DNA of 64,000 nucleotides from Riptortus pedestris (GCA_019009955.1 CM032229.1:192672501-192736500), one strand, 5' to 3'. Counted from the first letter of the stretch, positions 1-12,074 are shown. Numbers and translations: made by a program. Notes: generated from the sequence alone by a model not told the origin.

Positions 1-36
<36 letters not shown>

Positions 37-53
37 AGAGAGAGAGAGAGAGA

Positions 54-118
<65 letters not shown>
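1..118. repeat. (GA)n microsatellite
   Basis: Almost pure GA dinucleotide repeat with a few AAAG interruptions. It runs off the left edge, so its full length is unknown. Confidence 0.97.
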
Positions 119-121
<3 letters not shown>

Positions 122-719
122 CACCCCCCACACACGCTATTTGGAGTAGAGAGACCGCAACCCCCCCCCCATTGTACTTTATCTCTGCAAAGTTCTCCGC
201 TAAGCCAAGGACTCTAATATCCATCTTGAATTCTCATGTTTAAAACAGAAAACTTGCATCCAACCTAAATCTGGTTAAGCCCTTTAAGCCCTCTCTAGGC
301 TCATATTTTCTTAACGGAAGTTTGCCAGAGTATTACTCATTGTAATGGGGCAACTGTAATGAAATGCCATAATTTAAAAGTAAAAAGATTCAATGTAAAT
401 TCATTTTCTATACTGTTTAAAGTGTTGCCCCTTTAGTTTTGGGAGTGAGGCAGGAAACGCCTAATGGTATGACATAATGTAAATTGGTGGAATATTGCCA
501 GGATTTGGGAGTTGTGCCCCAAGTAGTGCACATAATAGAAGTATTTGTATTTTTGAGGCAGCATCGCTGGGAAGTAAGTATTTTCATTGCTAGGAGTTGG
601 GCTATCTGCTCCAGCTGTTGGAATTATTCTTGATATGCATATTTTCGATGGAAATGCGCCCATCTTGTTTAGGCAATAATTTAATATGAATAGTTACTTC
701 AGTCAACAATATGTTTTGG
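119..719. other. Unassigned sequence
   Basis: AT-rich sequence with two C-runs near 120-175. A 76-codon minus-strand open frame at 433-663 has no recognisable motif and I do not regard it as a gene. I see no repeat family from elsewhere in the window here. Confidence 0.5.
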
Positions 720-1030
720 AGTTTTATTTTAATATGGCTTTCCAAGTTTCAGAGAGTATGACACCGCCCACGCCGCTTATTGTATTTGTTGTCTTGTTAA
801 TTTCTGGAGCTTCTAGGACCAATTTTGTCTTTGTCTTTGTAGAACTTTTGTCTCATCTAATTTAATTTGATGAGAACAAATATTTGCGTGTCTAGCTATG
901 GCGGATGTCTTTGTCCTCTGGTGTTTCAGATCAGCCATGTGCTGGTTGACTCTTGTAGCAGTCTTCTTACCTGTCTGTCCCATATAAACTTTACCCCAAT
1001 CACATGGTATCATGTATACTCCACTATCTT
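720..1030 (-). pseudogene. PLE GIY-YIG endonuclease domain, frameshifted
   Basis: The C-terminal nuclease of the PLE nicks the target DNA for priming. The visible signature is GVYMIPCDWGKVYMGQTG, a GVY...YMG variant of GIY-YIG, followed by TRVNQHMADLKH with the expected Arg and His. After residue 66 of the open frame (813) the reading frame shifts. In the neighbouring frame the typical ending continues as LEAPEINK...LSETWKAIL and stops near 727. Between this domain and the RT (1030-1454) the linker is unreadable in any single frame. Confidence 0.8.
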
Positions 1031-1453
1031 GTAAAAATAGGGTGTCTTTCGGACTTTTTAAGAATTCACTGGATATTTTGTAGGGTTTGAATACAGTTCG
1101 TAAATTATATTTTTGAAGTTCCGGCTATATAAGGAAGTGTTACGTTGCACAATGTTTTAACTTGAGTATTTTCAATGTCTTGTTGAATATTAGTAGTATT
1201 ATGTTTCTTCTTAATTTTTCTTGATACTCTTGTAACTTCCATTTTTTGCAGCTGTTGTAGTGGAGTTCTTCTTTTAACTGTTTTATTTCATTTTTTAAAT
1301 ACAGATGATACCATGTTTTTGGGCTGAGTAGTGGTGGGATGAGACATTCAGATATCTACCTGTTGGTTTCTGTATACTGTGTGGCTGAATCTATTATGCC
1401 CTCTTTAATTATTAAAAGATCAAGAAACGGTAATTTCCCTTCATTTTCTAAAT

Positions 1454-2304
1454 CTATGGTGAATTTGATCTGTGCGCGTCCATGAAGTTAAAAAAATTCA
1501 TTAGTTGTTCTTTGCCGTGTTGCCAAATAATAAAACAGTCGTCTAAGTACTTAAGCCAAAATATGGGTTTTACTGCCCATTTTTCTAAGGCTGACGATTC
1601 GAGATCTTCCATAAAGGGATTGGCCACAACTGACGACAGGGGGCTTCCCATAGCGAGTCCTTGTTTTTGTTTGTATATGTTATTATCATATTGAAAATAA
1701 CACGAAGTTAGTACCAATTCAAATAAATCTCAACATCTTGTTATTCAACAAATCTTTCATTTTTGCTAGGTCGATGGAGTCTTGTACTGGGACGTTAGTA
1801 AATAAAGACTCGACATCAAAGCTGGCTAATATGTCAGAGTCCATTATTTCTACATTCTTTAGTAGTTCTACTAGGTGGTTGGAATTCTTAACGAACGATG
1901 GTGTTTGGCCTATGAACGGGCTCAATTTGCGGGCTAACGCTTTGCTGGGTCGGTATGTTGGTGCGCCTATCATAGATACTATCGGCCTAAATGGAGTATC
2001 TTTCTTATGGATCTTTGGTAATCCGTAAATACGTGGTATTCTTGGGTCTCCGGGTAACAACTCGTTCATTGTTTTTTTTATCCAAATTGCTGTTTTTTAG
2101 GATTCTCTTTATTTGGTTTTCAATAACTCTGGTCGGGTCTTTAATTCCTTTTTCGTTCACCAGTGGATCTAAAAGACCATTTATTTTTGTTTTATAGAAA
2201 TCTTTAACTACTGTTGAATTACCTTTATCGGCTTTTGTAATTATTATGCCCTTTCTACTTTTTAAATTTTTAAGAGTGGAAAATTCTTCTCTTGAAATAT
2301 TCAT
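1454..2304 (-). pseudogene. PLE reverse transcriptase, frameshifted
   Basis: This encoded the RT that copies the element's RNA at a nicked target. Three overlapping minus-strand frames make up the protein. The first (2005-2304) has the N-terminal KADKGNSTVV motif. The second (1719-2069) has YGLPKIHKKDTPFRPIVS and motif A, SFDVESLFTNVP, with its catalytic Asp. The third (1454-1717) has motif B, GLAMGSPLSSVV, and motif C, YLDDCFI, with the catalytic Asp pair. KIHK and GLAMGSPLS are typical of PLE RTs. All catalytic residues survive, but the frame changes twice, so the copy is non-functional as read. The start used is the first Met of the open frame and the true N-terminus may lie further out. 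Confidence 0.87.
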
Positions 2305-2337
2305 TTTGAATAATTAAGACAGCTCGAAAACCCGGAA

Positions 2338-2492
2338 ATGAATATTTGACGAGAAGAAGTTTCCACCGCTAAAAATTTAAAAAGTAGAAAGGACATAATA
2401 AGTACAAAAGCCGATAAAGGCAATCCAACAGTAGTTATGTATATAGATTTCTATAAAAACAAAAATAAATGGTCTTTTAGATCCACTGGTAA
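2338..2492 (+). repeat. Inverted partial copy of the PLE 5' end
   Basis: This stretch matches the reverse complement of 2160-2304 with scattered differences, starting at ATGAATATTT and ending at GATCCACTGGT. The two arms face each other across about 33 bp. PLE copies are known to be flanked by inverted 5'-truncated copies, which fits this arrangement. Confidence 0.85.
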
Positions 2493-2564
2493 CCAAATGC
2501 CATCCTTATTCAGGAAGTTTTGGTATAAAAATACCATCATTTTTCAGGAAGCCATGCTATAAAA

Positions 2565-2674
2565 TAAGCCCGTCACGCAGGGGCTGCGTAAACTAAGCAG
2601 ATTTCCCACGTGAAGTTTTACAATTTACATATATATAAAAATTTTACAACACCACGGTGAATAATAGGTAACAG

Positions 2675-2719
<45 letters not shown>
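2565..2719 (-). mobile_element. HINE family fragment (3' tip) ending in (TA)n
   Basis: Starts with the family 3' hairpin ACGCAG-GGG-CTGCGT and the subterminal AAGCAGATTTCCC, then jumps to the core end (GGTAACAGACAAATA) and a (TA)n tract. Most of the core is deleted. The Helitron at 2720 abuts the TA tract. Confidence 0.75.
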
Positions 2720-2720
<1 letters not shown>

Positions 2721-4235
2721 TAGCTCAGATACCCGGCTTCGCTCGGGAATTTATTTGAGGCTGAATGGTGATAGTATTTTTTTGGCAAGGCTTTACTTTG
2801 CACAATATTTTGACATTTACCCGTCCCAGTGTTTAGGGTTAATACCCGTTAATTACCGGCATTAATACCGGCATTTGTTAATAAGAAAATTAATTTGTTA
2901 TGTAAGTCTTCACTGTCCTCCAAATTGTCATATTTCCCGTCTCCTGTGCATTATGCATAGATTTTAGTTATTAAGGACAAAATATTAAAATAGATTGAAT
3001 TAATTTTTTCTATAATATAATATTTCTACGCAAATTACTTTCTCCACACATTGTTCCTGGAGAAATGAATAAAACAAAAGTTAATCTAAATATCAAAGTA
3101 AACAACTTTTGTTATGTGAATGTTTGTCGAAAATCAAATAGACAACGAAATATCGCGACTTTTCTATTTCAGGCCTCCCTTATAACCCCCACTCCCGTTC
3201 TAACCTAAAAATTTTAATATAGCTAATAATCATGGAAGAATTAATGCTAATTGATATACCAAGTTTTTTTAAGTTCGGTTTATTCGTTACGCCCAATGAA
3301 ATAGTTGACTCCCGCTTTAGCTTATAGTGTATATCTCGTTTATACTTTGTTAAAAGACAAAAATAAATATGACAATAGTTACTCTAAATAACAAAATAAC
3401 CAACTTTTGCTATGTTCGTATTTGCTGAAAAACGAATAGAAAACAAAATACTGCTATTTTTAAATTCAGGCATCCCTTATAACCCCCACTCCTGCCCGTC
3501 CCTAGAAATGTTGGTATGGCTTGTTATAATGAAGGCGTTGGTCCTAATACACTTACCAAGTTTTATTTAGTTCGGTTGATTCTTTTGTGCCAAATAACTC
3601 CAAATAACAAAATAAACAACCTTTGTTATGTTCATGTTTGCCGAAAAACCAATAGGAAACAAAATATCGCTATTTTTAATTTCTGGCTTCCTTCAAACCC
3701 CCACTCCTGCCCGTCCCTAGAAATGTTGGTATGGCTTTTTTATAATGAAAGCGTTAGTGTTAATCCGAGTTTTATTTATTTCGGTTTAGTCTTTTGTGCC
3801 AAATAAAATTGTTCACTTCTGCTATACGTTTTAGCGTATATCTCGTTTATAAATCGGTATACGAAAAAAATAAATATATATATAACTAAAGTTACTCTAA
3901 ATAACAAAATAAACAACTTTTGTTATGTTTACATTTGACGAAAAACCAATAGGAAACGACATATCGCTATTTTTAATTTCTGGCTTCCCTTATAACCCTC
4001 ACTCCTCTTTGTCTCGGAGAATATTAATATAGCCTAAAGTCTAAGTTGGGCTATTAGTAATATACATACCAAGTTTCATAAAATTCGGTTCAGCCGTTTA
4101 TGCGTGAAAAGGTAACAAACAAACAGACACCAAAGAAACAAAATGCAGTTATGGTGTCTATGACATGTGAAACGAAAAGTTATCGTAAAATTTCGCGAAA
4201 GAAATCAATGTACAGAGGTTACAATTATATATATC
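2720..4235 (-). mobile_element. Non-autonomous Helitron, full length, four internal units
   Basis: On the minus strand the element starts near 4235 (TATATATAATTGTAACC) and ends at 2720 with hairpin, TATCTGAG and CTAG followed by T. It encodes no protein. Inside, a unit recognised by AACCCCCACTCC recurs at about 3184, 3479, 3695 and 3994, spaced about 295, 216 and 299 bp. These are tandem copies of one sequence ending in the AATTCGGTTCAGCCG-type motif. This is the longest copy in the window. Confidence 0.82.
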
Positions 4236-4919
4236 CAGATTCTAATGTAATTATACAGGAACGCAAATAACATACTAAGAACGTGAACAACATATAATTG
4301 TGTAAATTTCATAATATTATATTGAACCTGAACATACACCAACTATAGCAGACCAAATCGCAAATAAAGTACTAAAACCTCCAGTGCAGATAACTGATTT
4401 ATAAAACCTATTGGCTAACGGACATCTATCTCAGTACAACTTTAACCAGACAATGAAGATGGTGCCTTTGCATCTACAGCACAATGCCAGCTGCATTATA
4501 TCATCAGCCAGTGACGACCGTCTCCACCGATAGCTATGACAACATAGTTCAATTTAAATTCCTGCAGTTAAAATAACTGAAGCAGTTCCAATACTAAAGC
4601 TTCCCACATGTAAAGTGTTTTTTATGTTTGACCTTCAGAACGAAAAATAACCTTTTATTTTCCATTCATGCAGATGAAAGCTTGGATCTGCAATTCATTT
4701 TTCCCCGTTGTCCATTATTTCCATCGCGGGTGTAGACAATTATTCTCTAAATGATAACTAATTAATGTCGTCCCACCACAATTGTAGGTAAAGGGCGGCA
4801 AATTGTGGACAATGGGAAGCCAGAAGTAAAAAGGGGCAGAGAGTCACAAAGGTTGGGCTGGTGACAATGAGGGAAGATAAAAAGAAAGGGATATGACAGG
4901 AAATCAAAGGGCCTGCGGG
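4236..4919. other. Unassigned sequence
   Basis: AT-rich sequence with no recognisable repeat family, ORF or motif. Confidence 0.45.
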
Positions 4920-4922
4920 GAA

Positions 4923-4924
<2 letters not shown>

Positions 4925-4980
<56 letters not shown>

Positions 4981-5061
4981 AGAGTGAGTGAGAGAGTGAG
5001 AGTGAGTGAGAGACAGAGAGGGACAGGGAGAGCCATAGTGAAAGAGAGAGAGAGAGAGAGT

Positions 5062-5095
<34 letters not shown>

Positions 5096-5096
5096 G
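4925..5096. repeat. (GA)n microsatellite, imperfect
   Basis: GA repeats with GTGA and GACA interruptions. The open frames across it only encode Ser-Leu or Arg-Glu runs and are artefacts. Confidence 0.95.
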
Positions 5097-5380
5097 AGTT
5101 TTATATTGGTAGCGATGTGAAGGAAGTACAATCATCCAAGACACAAAGGCCCAATAAGATAGCTACAACCCCAGAACCAAACTAGATTAGCTCAACCAAT
5201 TCCTTACACTTCTATATTATATTATATAAACCCACTTCCTCTTTCCCATCTCACACCTTCCGACAAAATGAAATTAGGAATTGTACAACAGTGTTACACT
5301 AACACAAGTAACTAGATAAGCTATTCCTTATTGGAAACTCGAAATAAATATTAGCTCATTACAATTATAAACAAGAAATT
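5097..5380. other. Unassigned sequence
   Basis: No feature recognised. Confidence 0.4.
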
Positions 5381-5673
5381 AAAAAGGTCCGTCAGGCAAG
5401 GACTGTGTAAACTAAGCAGGCTTCCACAAATCTACATACTGGTAACACATAACACTACCGTGAATAATAAGCAAATAAATACAAACGGTAATGAGAAATC
5501 TTACAGTCAATTTACATTTTAAATAACCTCCACAACAGAAAGTGTCTGAATTGTAAAGAAACAGTCAACCAACCTCCCAGAGCCGAATACAGACATAAAA
5601 ATATTCTTCACCCGAAAGAAAAGCAATTATTGACGTATAGCTGAATATGACATATTAATTCCATTGAAAACTA
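5381..5673 (-). mobile_element. HINE copy, 3' part
   Basis: Begins with a diverged form of the 3' tip (GTCCGTCAGGCAAGGACTG), so the hairpin is partly lost. It continues with the family's 3' half: ACAAACGGTAATGAGAAATC, then CTCCACAAC, then the conserved GAATATGACATATTAATT stretch. It is cut off by the next copy at 5674. Confidence 0.75.
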
Positions 5674-5965
5674 TTAAAAAAGTCCGTCACGCAGGGGCGG
5701 CGTAAACTAAGCAGATTTCCTATGTGAAGTTTTACAATAGAGAAATCTGCATACTGGTAACACAACACCACCACAAGTAAATACAAACGGTAATAAGAAA
5801 TCTTTCAGTTAATTTTAATAAACTCCCCAACGGCTTCTGAATTGTAAAAATAATTTATATTTTAATAACTCAAATTTTAGTAGTACAAAAACTAAAGAAG
5901 GGGGGCGACGGTTGAACAGACCGTATTCGCATAAATCACACAAAGTAACGAAGGTAAGGTAAGGT
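5674..5965 (-). mobile_element. HINE copy, 3' part, nested beside the previous one
   Basis: Clear 3' tip (AAGTCCGTCACGCAGGGG) with GCAGATTTCC and the same 3' half as its neighbour. It lacks the outer core and the 5' block. The two head-to-tail copies suggest insertion of one beside or into the other. Confidence 0.78.
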
Positions 5966-6254
5966 TAGAAGAAGCTTCCACTTGAGTACATACATGAATT
6001 TATTTTTAATATATTTAGTCGTTTATTTGCAGCAATATTAAATATTACAAGCACATGGTATGAATGATAATAACAATTGGCCTAATTATTGGCGTGAGGT
6101 GGGAAGTTGTCCAATGACAATAGCCACATTGGGCCACATACGCTTTAGACGTCGTCTTGGCTTTTCTGGAATATGGCTAGATGAAAGTGATTCGACCAAA
6201 GGATTTGGATGTGCGGAAAGGAAAGAGTGGAATTTCTAATATCGGGATTACATG
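5966..6254. other. Unassigned sequence
   Basis: No recognised feature. Confidence 0.4.
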
Positions 6255-6560
6255 AAAAAATAAACAGAGTTCGATCACATATACGAAGTAGATAAAAGGA
6301 GCCGACCGATGGAAGGACTAATGGTGCCCGAAGTGTCTACTGGTGCAGGGTCGGTTCTAGGCAACGCGTCTAGTCCTTTCTCGGCATTTCCCTTTGATAT
6401 TTCCCCACCAGGCTATAAAAGGAACCCAGCCAGCCCCGAGTTAGTTTGATCTCAGCTTACTTCAAGTGATCAACAGTGCGTTCAGTGCAGTTTTAGTGAT
6501 CAGTGCAGCTTTAGTGACCACTGCAGTAAAGTGCTTTATGTGAAGAACTGTGTTGTCCCG
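6255..6560 (+). repeat. Promoter-like repeat, left arm of an inverted pair
   Basis: Resembles the reverse complement of 7103-7465. Shared blocks include AATAAACAGAGTT, AAAGGAGCCGACC and GAGTTAGTTTG, then TCTCAGCT and CTTCAAGTGATCAACAGTG. The arm carries a good TATA box, so it could be the regulatory end of a retroelement, such as an LTR. No coding sequence is attached. Confidence 0.65.
6411..6460 (+). promoter_or_regulatory. Candidate RNA polymerase II core promoter
   Basis: TATAAAA at 6414-6420 is followed about 27 bp later by GAGTTAGTTTG and then CTCAGC, both possible initiators. The opposite arm keeps a weaker TATA (CTATACAAG, minus strand, 7307-7315) with the same spacing to the same downstream block. 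Conservation between arms is the main support. Confidence 0.5.
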
Positions 6561-6845
6561 TGATTCTGTAAAGAACAGTTTAGTGTTTAGGTAAAGGGCA
6601 GGAACAATATTGTCTGAATTGCAGTTTACCTTAGTAGAGACGATAATTAAGCAGCTGGAAGATCTTTTTATTAGTTCGCGGAGGACAGCCAAATATTATT
6701 GAATGTGCTGTTGTTGTCTCGGACAAACAGCAACGTACATCAACACACTTGTTGCTCAAGTACTTGTTGATGGAGATGGATGTTTGTTCAGTTTATCTCA
6801 ACGCCTTGCTTCTGCCAAGTACTTACAACAATATATGAATGAGAG

Positions 6846-6887
<42 letters not shown>

Positions 6888-7102
6888 TTTACGTTTAACA
6901 CAAAAATCAGTAATAAACGTTGTTTATTAGAGTTCTTTTGGATTGCAAAATTAAATACACAAGCTATAGAGTTTTTATCACTCCACAATTTACTTAACAA
7001 TGCTCTACATACTTAGTTAATTATTCTTAACTTCTGCTCACAGTATGCACTGATAGCTTCACTGTTCTTCTTATTGTACAGTCCAATAACTCACTCACGA
7101 TC
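6561..7102. other. Centre of the inverted pair
   Basis: Sequence between the two promoter-like arms. The (TA)n tract at 6848-6884 sits almost exactly at the centre. The rest does not pair between the sides. No coding motif is seen. Confidence 0.4.
6848..6884. repeat. (TA)n microsatellite
   Basis: Pure TA repeat at the symmetry centre of the inverted pair. Confidence 0.95.
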
Positions 7103-7465
7103 ACTGAAGTTCACAAAAACACGGCACTGCACTGATCTCAAAGATAACGGTACTGCACTGCCCGTTTACTTTTACATGGCACAACACAGTGCTTCACATA
7201 AAACGCTTTACCGCAATGCAACTAAAACGAACTGTTCACTAAAGCTCCACTGTTGATCACTTGAAGAGAGCTGAGAACAAACTAACTCTCGGAACGAGTT
7301 GAGCCGCTTGTATAGTCGGGCGGTGAACATCAAAGGAAACTGTCTATACACATCTAGATCCCGGACGGGTATTGCCGAGAACGGGCTAGACCCTTGGTCG
7401 GCTCCTTTCATCTCCTTCGTACTCCTTAAATATCTGATTAACTCTGTTTAATTTTTCATATACGT
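7103..7465 (-). repeat. Promoter-like repeat, right arm of the inverted pair
   Basis: Minus-strand relative of 6255-6560, diverged but collinear across at least four blocks. Between the TATA-like and GTTAGTTTG blocks the spacing is conserved. The two arms look like two members of one family in opposite orientation rather than an exact palindrome. Confidence 0.62.
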
Positions 7466-8469
7466 AGTTTTCGCAACACTATATATGATCTGCTGGCTAC
7501 GCCGTGTAGTTGTATGATTCATAATTTACTTACATCATATCCTGAGGATGAAAGGATTAGGATAATCCTGGCTTGCGAGCGGCAAATAATGAACTACAAA
7601 GGATCAGGCGGCCATATTGCCTCTCAATGATCATAATATCCTGCCGACGTCAGGACCTAAACCTATAAAGCTAGTTTAACGGATTTCAGAAGTTTTAATT
7701 GGGAAAATTTCATTAAGTACTCTTTTATAGCCCAATAAAAACAGGTAGCTTCGTTTAATGAATGGAACTGGTGAGGAAAGCAACTTCTAATTACCACTTC
7801 TGTCTTATGGTCATGTGATTAAATGTTTTTATCACAGTTTTGGTTTGATTGTTTCCATACTCATTATGAATAATAATAAAGTATGTTTATTTAAAACATT
7901 AGCAAAATAAATTTTACTAGATTTGTATTTACAAGCCCTTCGGCCTTACCCGCTAACGGCTTGCAATATTTTAAGAGAGGTGCTGGTTCATGGAAGTTGT
8001 ATATGATTTAATACCGGAGGACCATGTTGATGTATAAGACGGTTATTACTATTAATATTATATTGGATAATTACATGATATTGGGGGATGGACTATTGCA
8101 GGGCAGATATGTGATAGTAGATTAATGATTACTTCAAGGGATGCTGTTGATATGGTGATGATGTTCTCGATGCTGCTCTCCCTCCAACCTGGTCTCCCCC
8201 TGGATGCTCCTTCCTTTACTCACTCATGTTGTTTGTTAGGAATGGTATGAGAAAGAAAGAATATTGCTGCCACTAATGAGAGGCTCTACTCTCTCCTGTT
8301 GTCCTACTCACTCTACTGTTCTGATCCTGTTCCTTATCTTTGCCCTTTGAACCCAAGGATGTCCTCTCAGGTAGTGTTTACACAAGTAGCCTATAGAGTA
8401 CAGCGCTCTTCAGGGGGCATCCTTAGTTGGCCTAGTTGATAACAGATGGGCTGGTGTAGTTTTATTACC
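7466..8469. other. Unassigned sequence, possible retroelement tail
   Basis: Mostly unique. On the minus strand around 7915-7985 there is GCGGGTAAGGCCGAAGGGC followed by TTGTAAATACAAAT, which resembles the 3' end of some non-LTR retrotransposons. This is weak evidence. No ORF or other repeat is recognised. Confidence 0.3.
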
Positions 8470-8700
8470 GTTTCAATTTTTAAATTGAACAGGTTATATT
8501 CAGATATATTACAGCAATTCTTTTTCTTTCTGGTAAGACGTTAGCAGGAATGTTTTTTTGCATTTCAGATGCTTCCCGTCGGAAGGTTTCTTATTACCGT
8601 TTGTATTAATTCACTTAATATTGATGGTGGTGTTGAGTTAGAAACTTCACAAGGAATATCTGCTTAGTTTACCCCAGTCCGTGCATGACGGACTTTTATT
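8470..8700 (+). mobile_element. HINE copy, 3' half
   Basis: Contains GTTATATTCAGATATATT, TTTCTTTCTGG, ATTACCGTTTGTATT, TATCTGCTTAG and a decayed hairpin before GACGGACTTTTATT. The 5' half is missing. Confidence 0.75.
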
Positions 8701-8744
8701 TTTCATAGAAAGTACATGACGAGATGAGATGTGTTATACAAGCT

Positions 8745-8792
8745 GGCGGGAAATCTGCCTAGTTAAAGCAGCCCCTGCGTGTCGGGTTTACA
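8745..8792 (+). mobile_element. HINE 3' tip
   Basis: Only GGGAAATCTGCCTAG and the hairpin region AAGCAGCCCCTGCGT remain, immediately after another copy. Confidence 0.65.
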
Positions 8793-9004
8793 GTAGATAC
8801 TCCAGTTGTAATGGTGGGAGAGGTTGCCTGCAACCGAGAGATTATTTATCAATTTGGAAAGTAATTGTGAACTAATTAAACTATTTAGTGATAAGGGTAG
8901 GAGCTAAGCCACAGCATGCAATGCCACACCTCCATCTTGGCTAAAGGTCACATTCTACCGACTGAACAACAGCTGAGGGTACACCCCTGCCAGTTATCAG
9001 GAGC
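8793..9004. other. Unassigned sequence
   Basis: No feature recognised. Confidence 0.35.
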
Positions 9005-9925
9005 AATGGAAAGTCCGTCACGCAGGGGCTGCGTTAACTAAGAAGATTTCCCACGTGTGTCACGTATTGTCATTCATCTCAAAAAAAGTTCAATGAAGGC
9101 TTACTGAAGTTCAAGGTTTACTGAAGGCCAAAAAAAAAGGCTGTCACGCAGGGGATGAACTGAAAATCTAAGCAGATTTCCCACGTGAAGCAATAGAGAA
9201 ATCTCGTCATCACCTAAATAGGATCTCCGTTACCATACGTCGGATCAAAAAGTTGTATATAACCAATCTTACTGTAAATTAAATTTACTATAAATATTGG
9301 TTTATACAATTATTCTCTATCATGAATACTAACCGAGATATTTGCATTTTTATTAATTGTGGGTTGATAACGGATGGTTGAATTTCCCACCAAAAGTTAG
9401 TTCAAAAAGAAAAACAATTGCTGTAATATATCTGAATATAACCTATTAATTGTACTGAAAACTATATACACAGTTTTGAACGGACCTCATTTTCGTCATC
9501 TCCTGGGTAGGATCGATGGACCTTTGAAGAAAAATTACGAAAATCGCGTCATGAGTACGACCTGAATAGCTGATTTTCTCTCTACTAAAAATCCGAAAAG
9601 CTAAAATTGGTGTCCTCTGAAGACTGAACATATTTGCATGTATCTCGTATAATAAAGGACTCCTGAAAACAATATTTGGTATTGAAGCTTCGAATAATGT
9701 GGTTTATTATAGAACAGAGAATGGTTTATGTAACATTAGAAGAAGTGGGGGTTTGCTAAAAGCTGAAAACTGAAAAATGCAAATATCTCGGTTAATATTC
9801 AAGATAGAGAATAAATTTATATAACAATATTTATAGTACATTTAGTTTGCAAATAATATTTCTTCTATAAACATTTTCGATCCGACTTGTTACCATAAGT
9901 CGGTAACAGACAAATATATATATAT
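9005..9925 (-). mobile_element. Cluster of nested HINE pieces
   Basis: A 3' tip at 9009 (AAGTCCGTCACGCAGGGG), a second decayed 3' tip near 9141, core segments, and a 5' block in minus orientation at 9471-9575 (GAACGGACCTCATTTTCGTC). A further core stretch follows and ends AGTCGGTAACAGACAAATATA near 9915. The order shows at least three insertions into each other. Confidence 0.7.
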
Positions 9926-10715
9926 GGAGATAATTTGAATTTTCCAAACTCCACTCTACTTTTCCGATGCCAGCCATTAACGTACGTGACCTAAGTATTG
10001 AGTTGGGTTCGATAGTGGGGCAGTAAATGAATCAAAACTACCAAATTTGGATTAATGCTACCTGCTAGAATATTGTTACTAACAAAAATATTCCAACGGA
10101 ATCCAAGTTTAGAGTACTTGAAGCAACCTACAGAGTGGTTATATGTTATAGGGCGTAATTCTGGGATAATGAAAAGTATGATGAAGTTGAATCACTGATG
10201 CTTGATCACAGCATAGAATTCAAAAGCAGCCTAACTGGTCAGGAATTCGTAGGAATAAATATAAGCTGGTTTAAAGAAAAAAGGGACTAAAAAGAAAAAA
10301 AATATATACAATATTGGTAAACCTAAGGTTAAATTTCGGTCAAAATATGTTGATTAAAGCAAGCCAATCCGAGTTTGACTGTAACTACAAACATCTCAAT
10401 TTAACTTCAGAAAATAATAGCTATATCAGTAACAAGAACAGTGTACATTACATTACGCTGATTGTGACAGGGGACAAATTCTGGCACTTGCATTACTCGG
10501 TGTGCTCTCTATCTAATAAGAATGAGTTGGAGAATACATTTCATTTGATAGCAGTATATCCAGCACTTGAGGAATTCAGATGGCAATTTCTTCCTTCTCC
10601 AAAATTAAATCATGAAAATTATATATTATTTCAGAATGTTAAAGATTGGCAGGCCTTGTAGAAGTATTGTTATATTTCACAAAGCTACTAACATTTATTT
10701 TGCTAATGTTTTAAA
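9926..10715. other. Unassigned sequence with a small open frame
   Basis: Contains a 115-codon plus-strand open frame at 10314-10661. Its product is polar, without signal peptide, membrane segment or any motif I recognise. It may be a degraded element fragment or a chance ORF. Confidence 0.3.
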
Positions 10716-11095
10716 TATTTTTATTTATTTATTTAGTTTTGCGCCCCACAGCGATGGTGGTTGGCATTATTAGGATGATATATTTACTCCTTCATGTGCT
10801 TACCTTTTTTGTACTTTTATATTATGGAAAAGGTTTCTCTAACATCAGATTCTTTCTCATGTCCGTGCTTTATCTAAAGAATATAATAAAAGCTAACCCT
10901 TTTAAATGTTTTTAGGTATGATGTAGACATATTCTATTTTGTATTATATGTTTTTGTAAATGTTGATGTGTTTTAGATATATTAGTATTTGTGGAATATG
11001 TTGGCTGCTGTTATTTAATAGTTCTGTCATATCGTAGGGTATGTGAAGGTTTTTTCGTTGGATGCAGTCTGTCAGTATGTGTTTTATTGTAAGGC

Positions 11096-11097
<2 letters not shown>
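10716..11097 (-). mobile_element. Non-LTR retrotransposon 3' fragment
   Basis: On the minus strand 11097-10930 reads LTIKHILTDCIQRKN..., the C-terminal Cys/His region found after RNase H in many insect LINEs, and ends in a stop. The following 3' UTR closes with CGCTGTGGGGCGCAAAAC and an (AATA)n tail at 10716-10735, a typical LINE terminus. It is 5'-truncated where the GA array begins. Confidence 0.72.
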
Positions 11098-11654
<557 letters not shown>

Positions 11655-11656
<2 letters not shown>

Positions 11657-12074
11657 ATATGAGATAGTGTATTATGTTAGAGTCGAGAGATGGACGAGGC
11701 AGGAGTGTCCAGGAGGCTTAGCTGTCAGAGACACCTGTTCATTCTGCTCACACACGCTACTTCATAATATACCTTCCTCCATTCTCTCTTGCTCCTTTTC
11801 AGCAAAGCATTTTGTTTATTGCTTCTTTCTTATTAAACAACATTTGTTCCAATTACTGCATTACATCGTGATGACAAGGGTGTTACTAGTTGCCTCTGTA
11901 AACAATCGTCACGTGGTTGTGTACTCGTTGAGAGCAAAGCAGAACATTAGCCGAGATCGGTATGTGTATGGCAGACCAGACATCAACACAAAGGACTCAA
12001 CACTATTGATGGCGCCAATATCAAAATATATACAAATGACCATTTATTTTCAACGAATACTAAAATCAGAATAA
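11655..12074. other. Unassigned sequence
   Basis: No family recognised. The open frame here is an extension of the GA-array frame. Confidence 0.4.

Larger units (their letters stand above)
720..2304 (-). mobile_element. Penelope-like element (PLE), degraded
   Basis: The minus strand carries pieces of a reverse transcriptase followed by a GIY-YIG endonuclease. This domain order is specific to Penelope-like retroelements. The coding sequence is split by at least three frameshifts. One lies in a run of eight T on the plus strand (2072-2079), one near 1717-1730, and one inside the endonuclease near 810-830. No intact ORF remains, so this copy cannot supply its own proteins. Beyond 2304 an inverted partial copy of its 5' end follows. 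Confidence 0.88.

Noticed and set aside
2679..2719. TA tracts as TATA-box promoters
   Set aside because: They are dinucleotide repeats inside HINE and Helitron copies, with no initiator or gene downstream.
3516..3806. Open frame of 96 codons
   Set aside because: Lies within Helitron internal repeats; similar frames occur in other Helitron copies by chance (36501-36863, 38902-39123, 56932-57138).
10314..10661. Possible small host gene
   Set aside because: No motif, no splice or promoter support, and flanked by element debris; kept only as an unexplained open frame.
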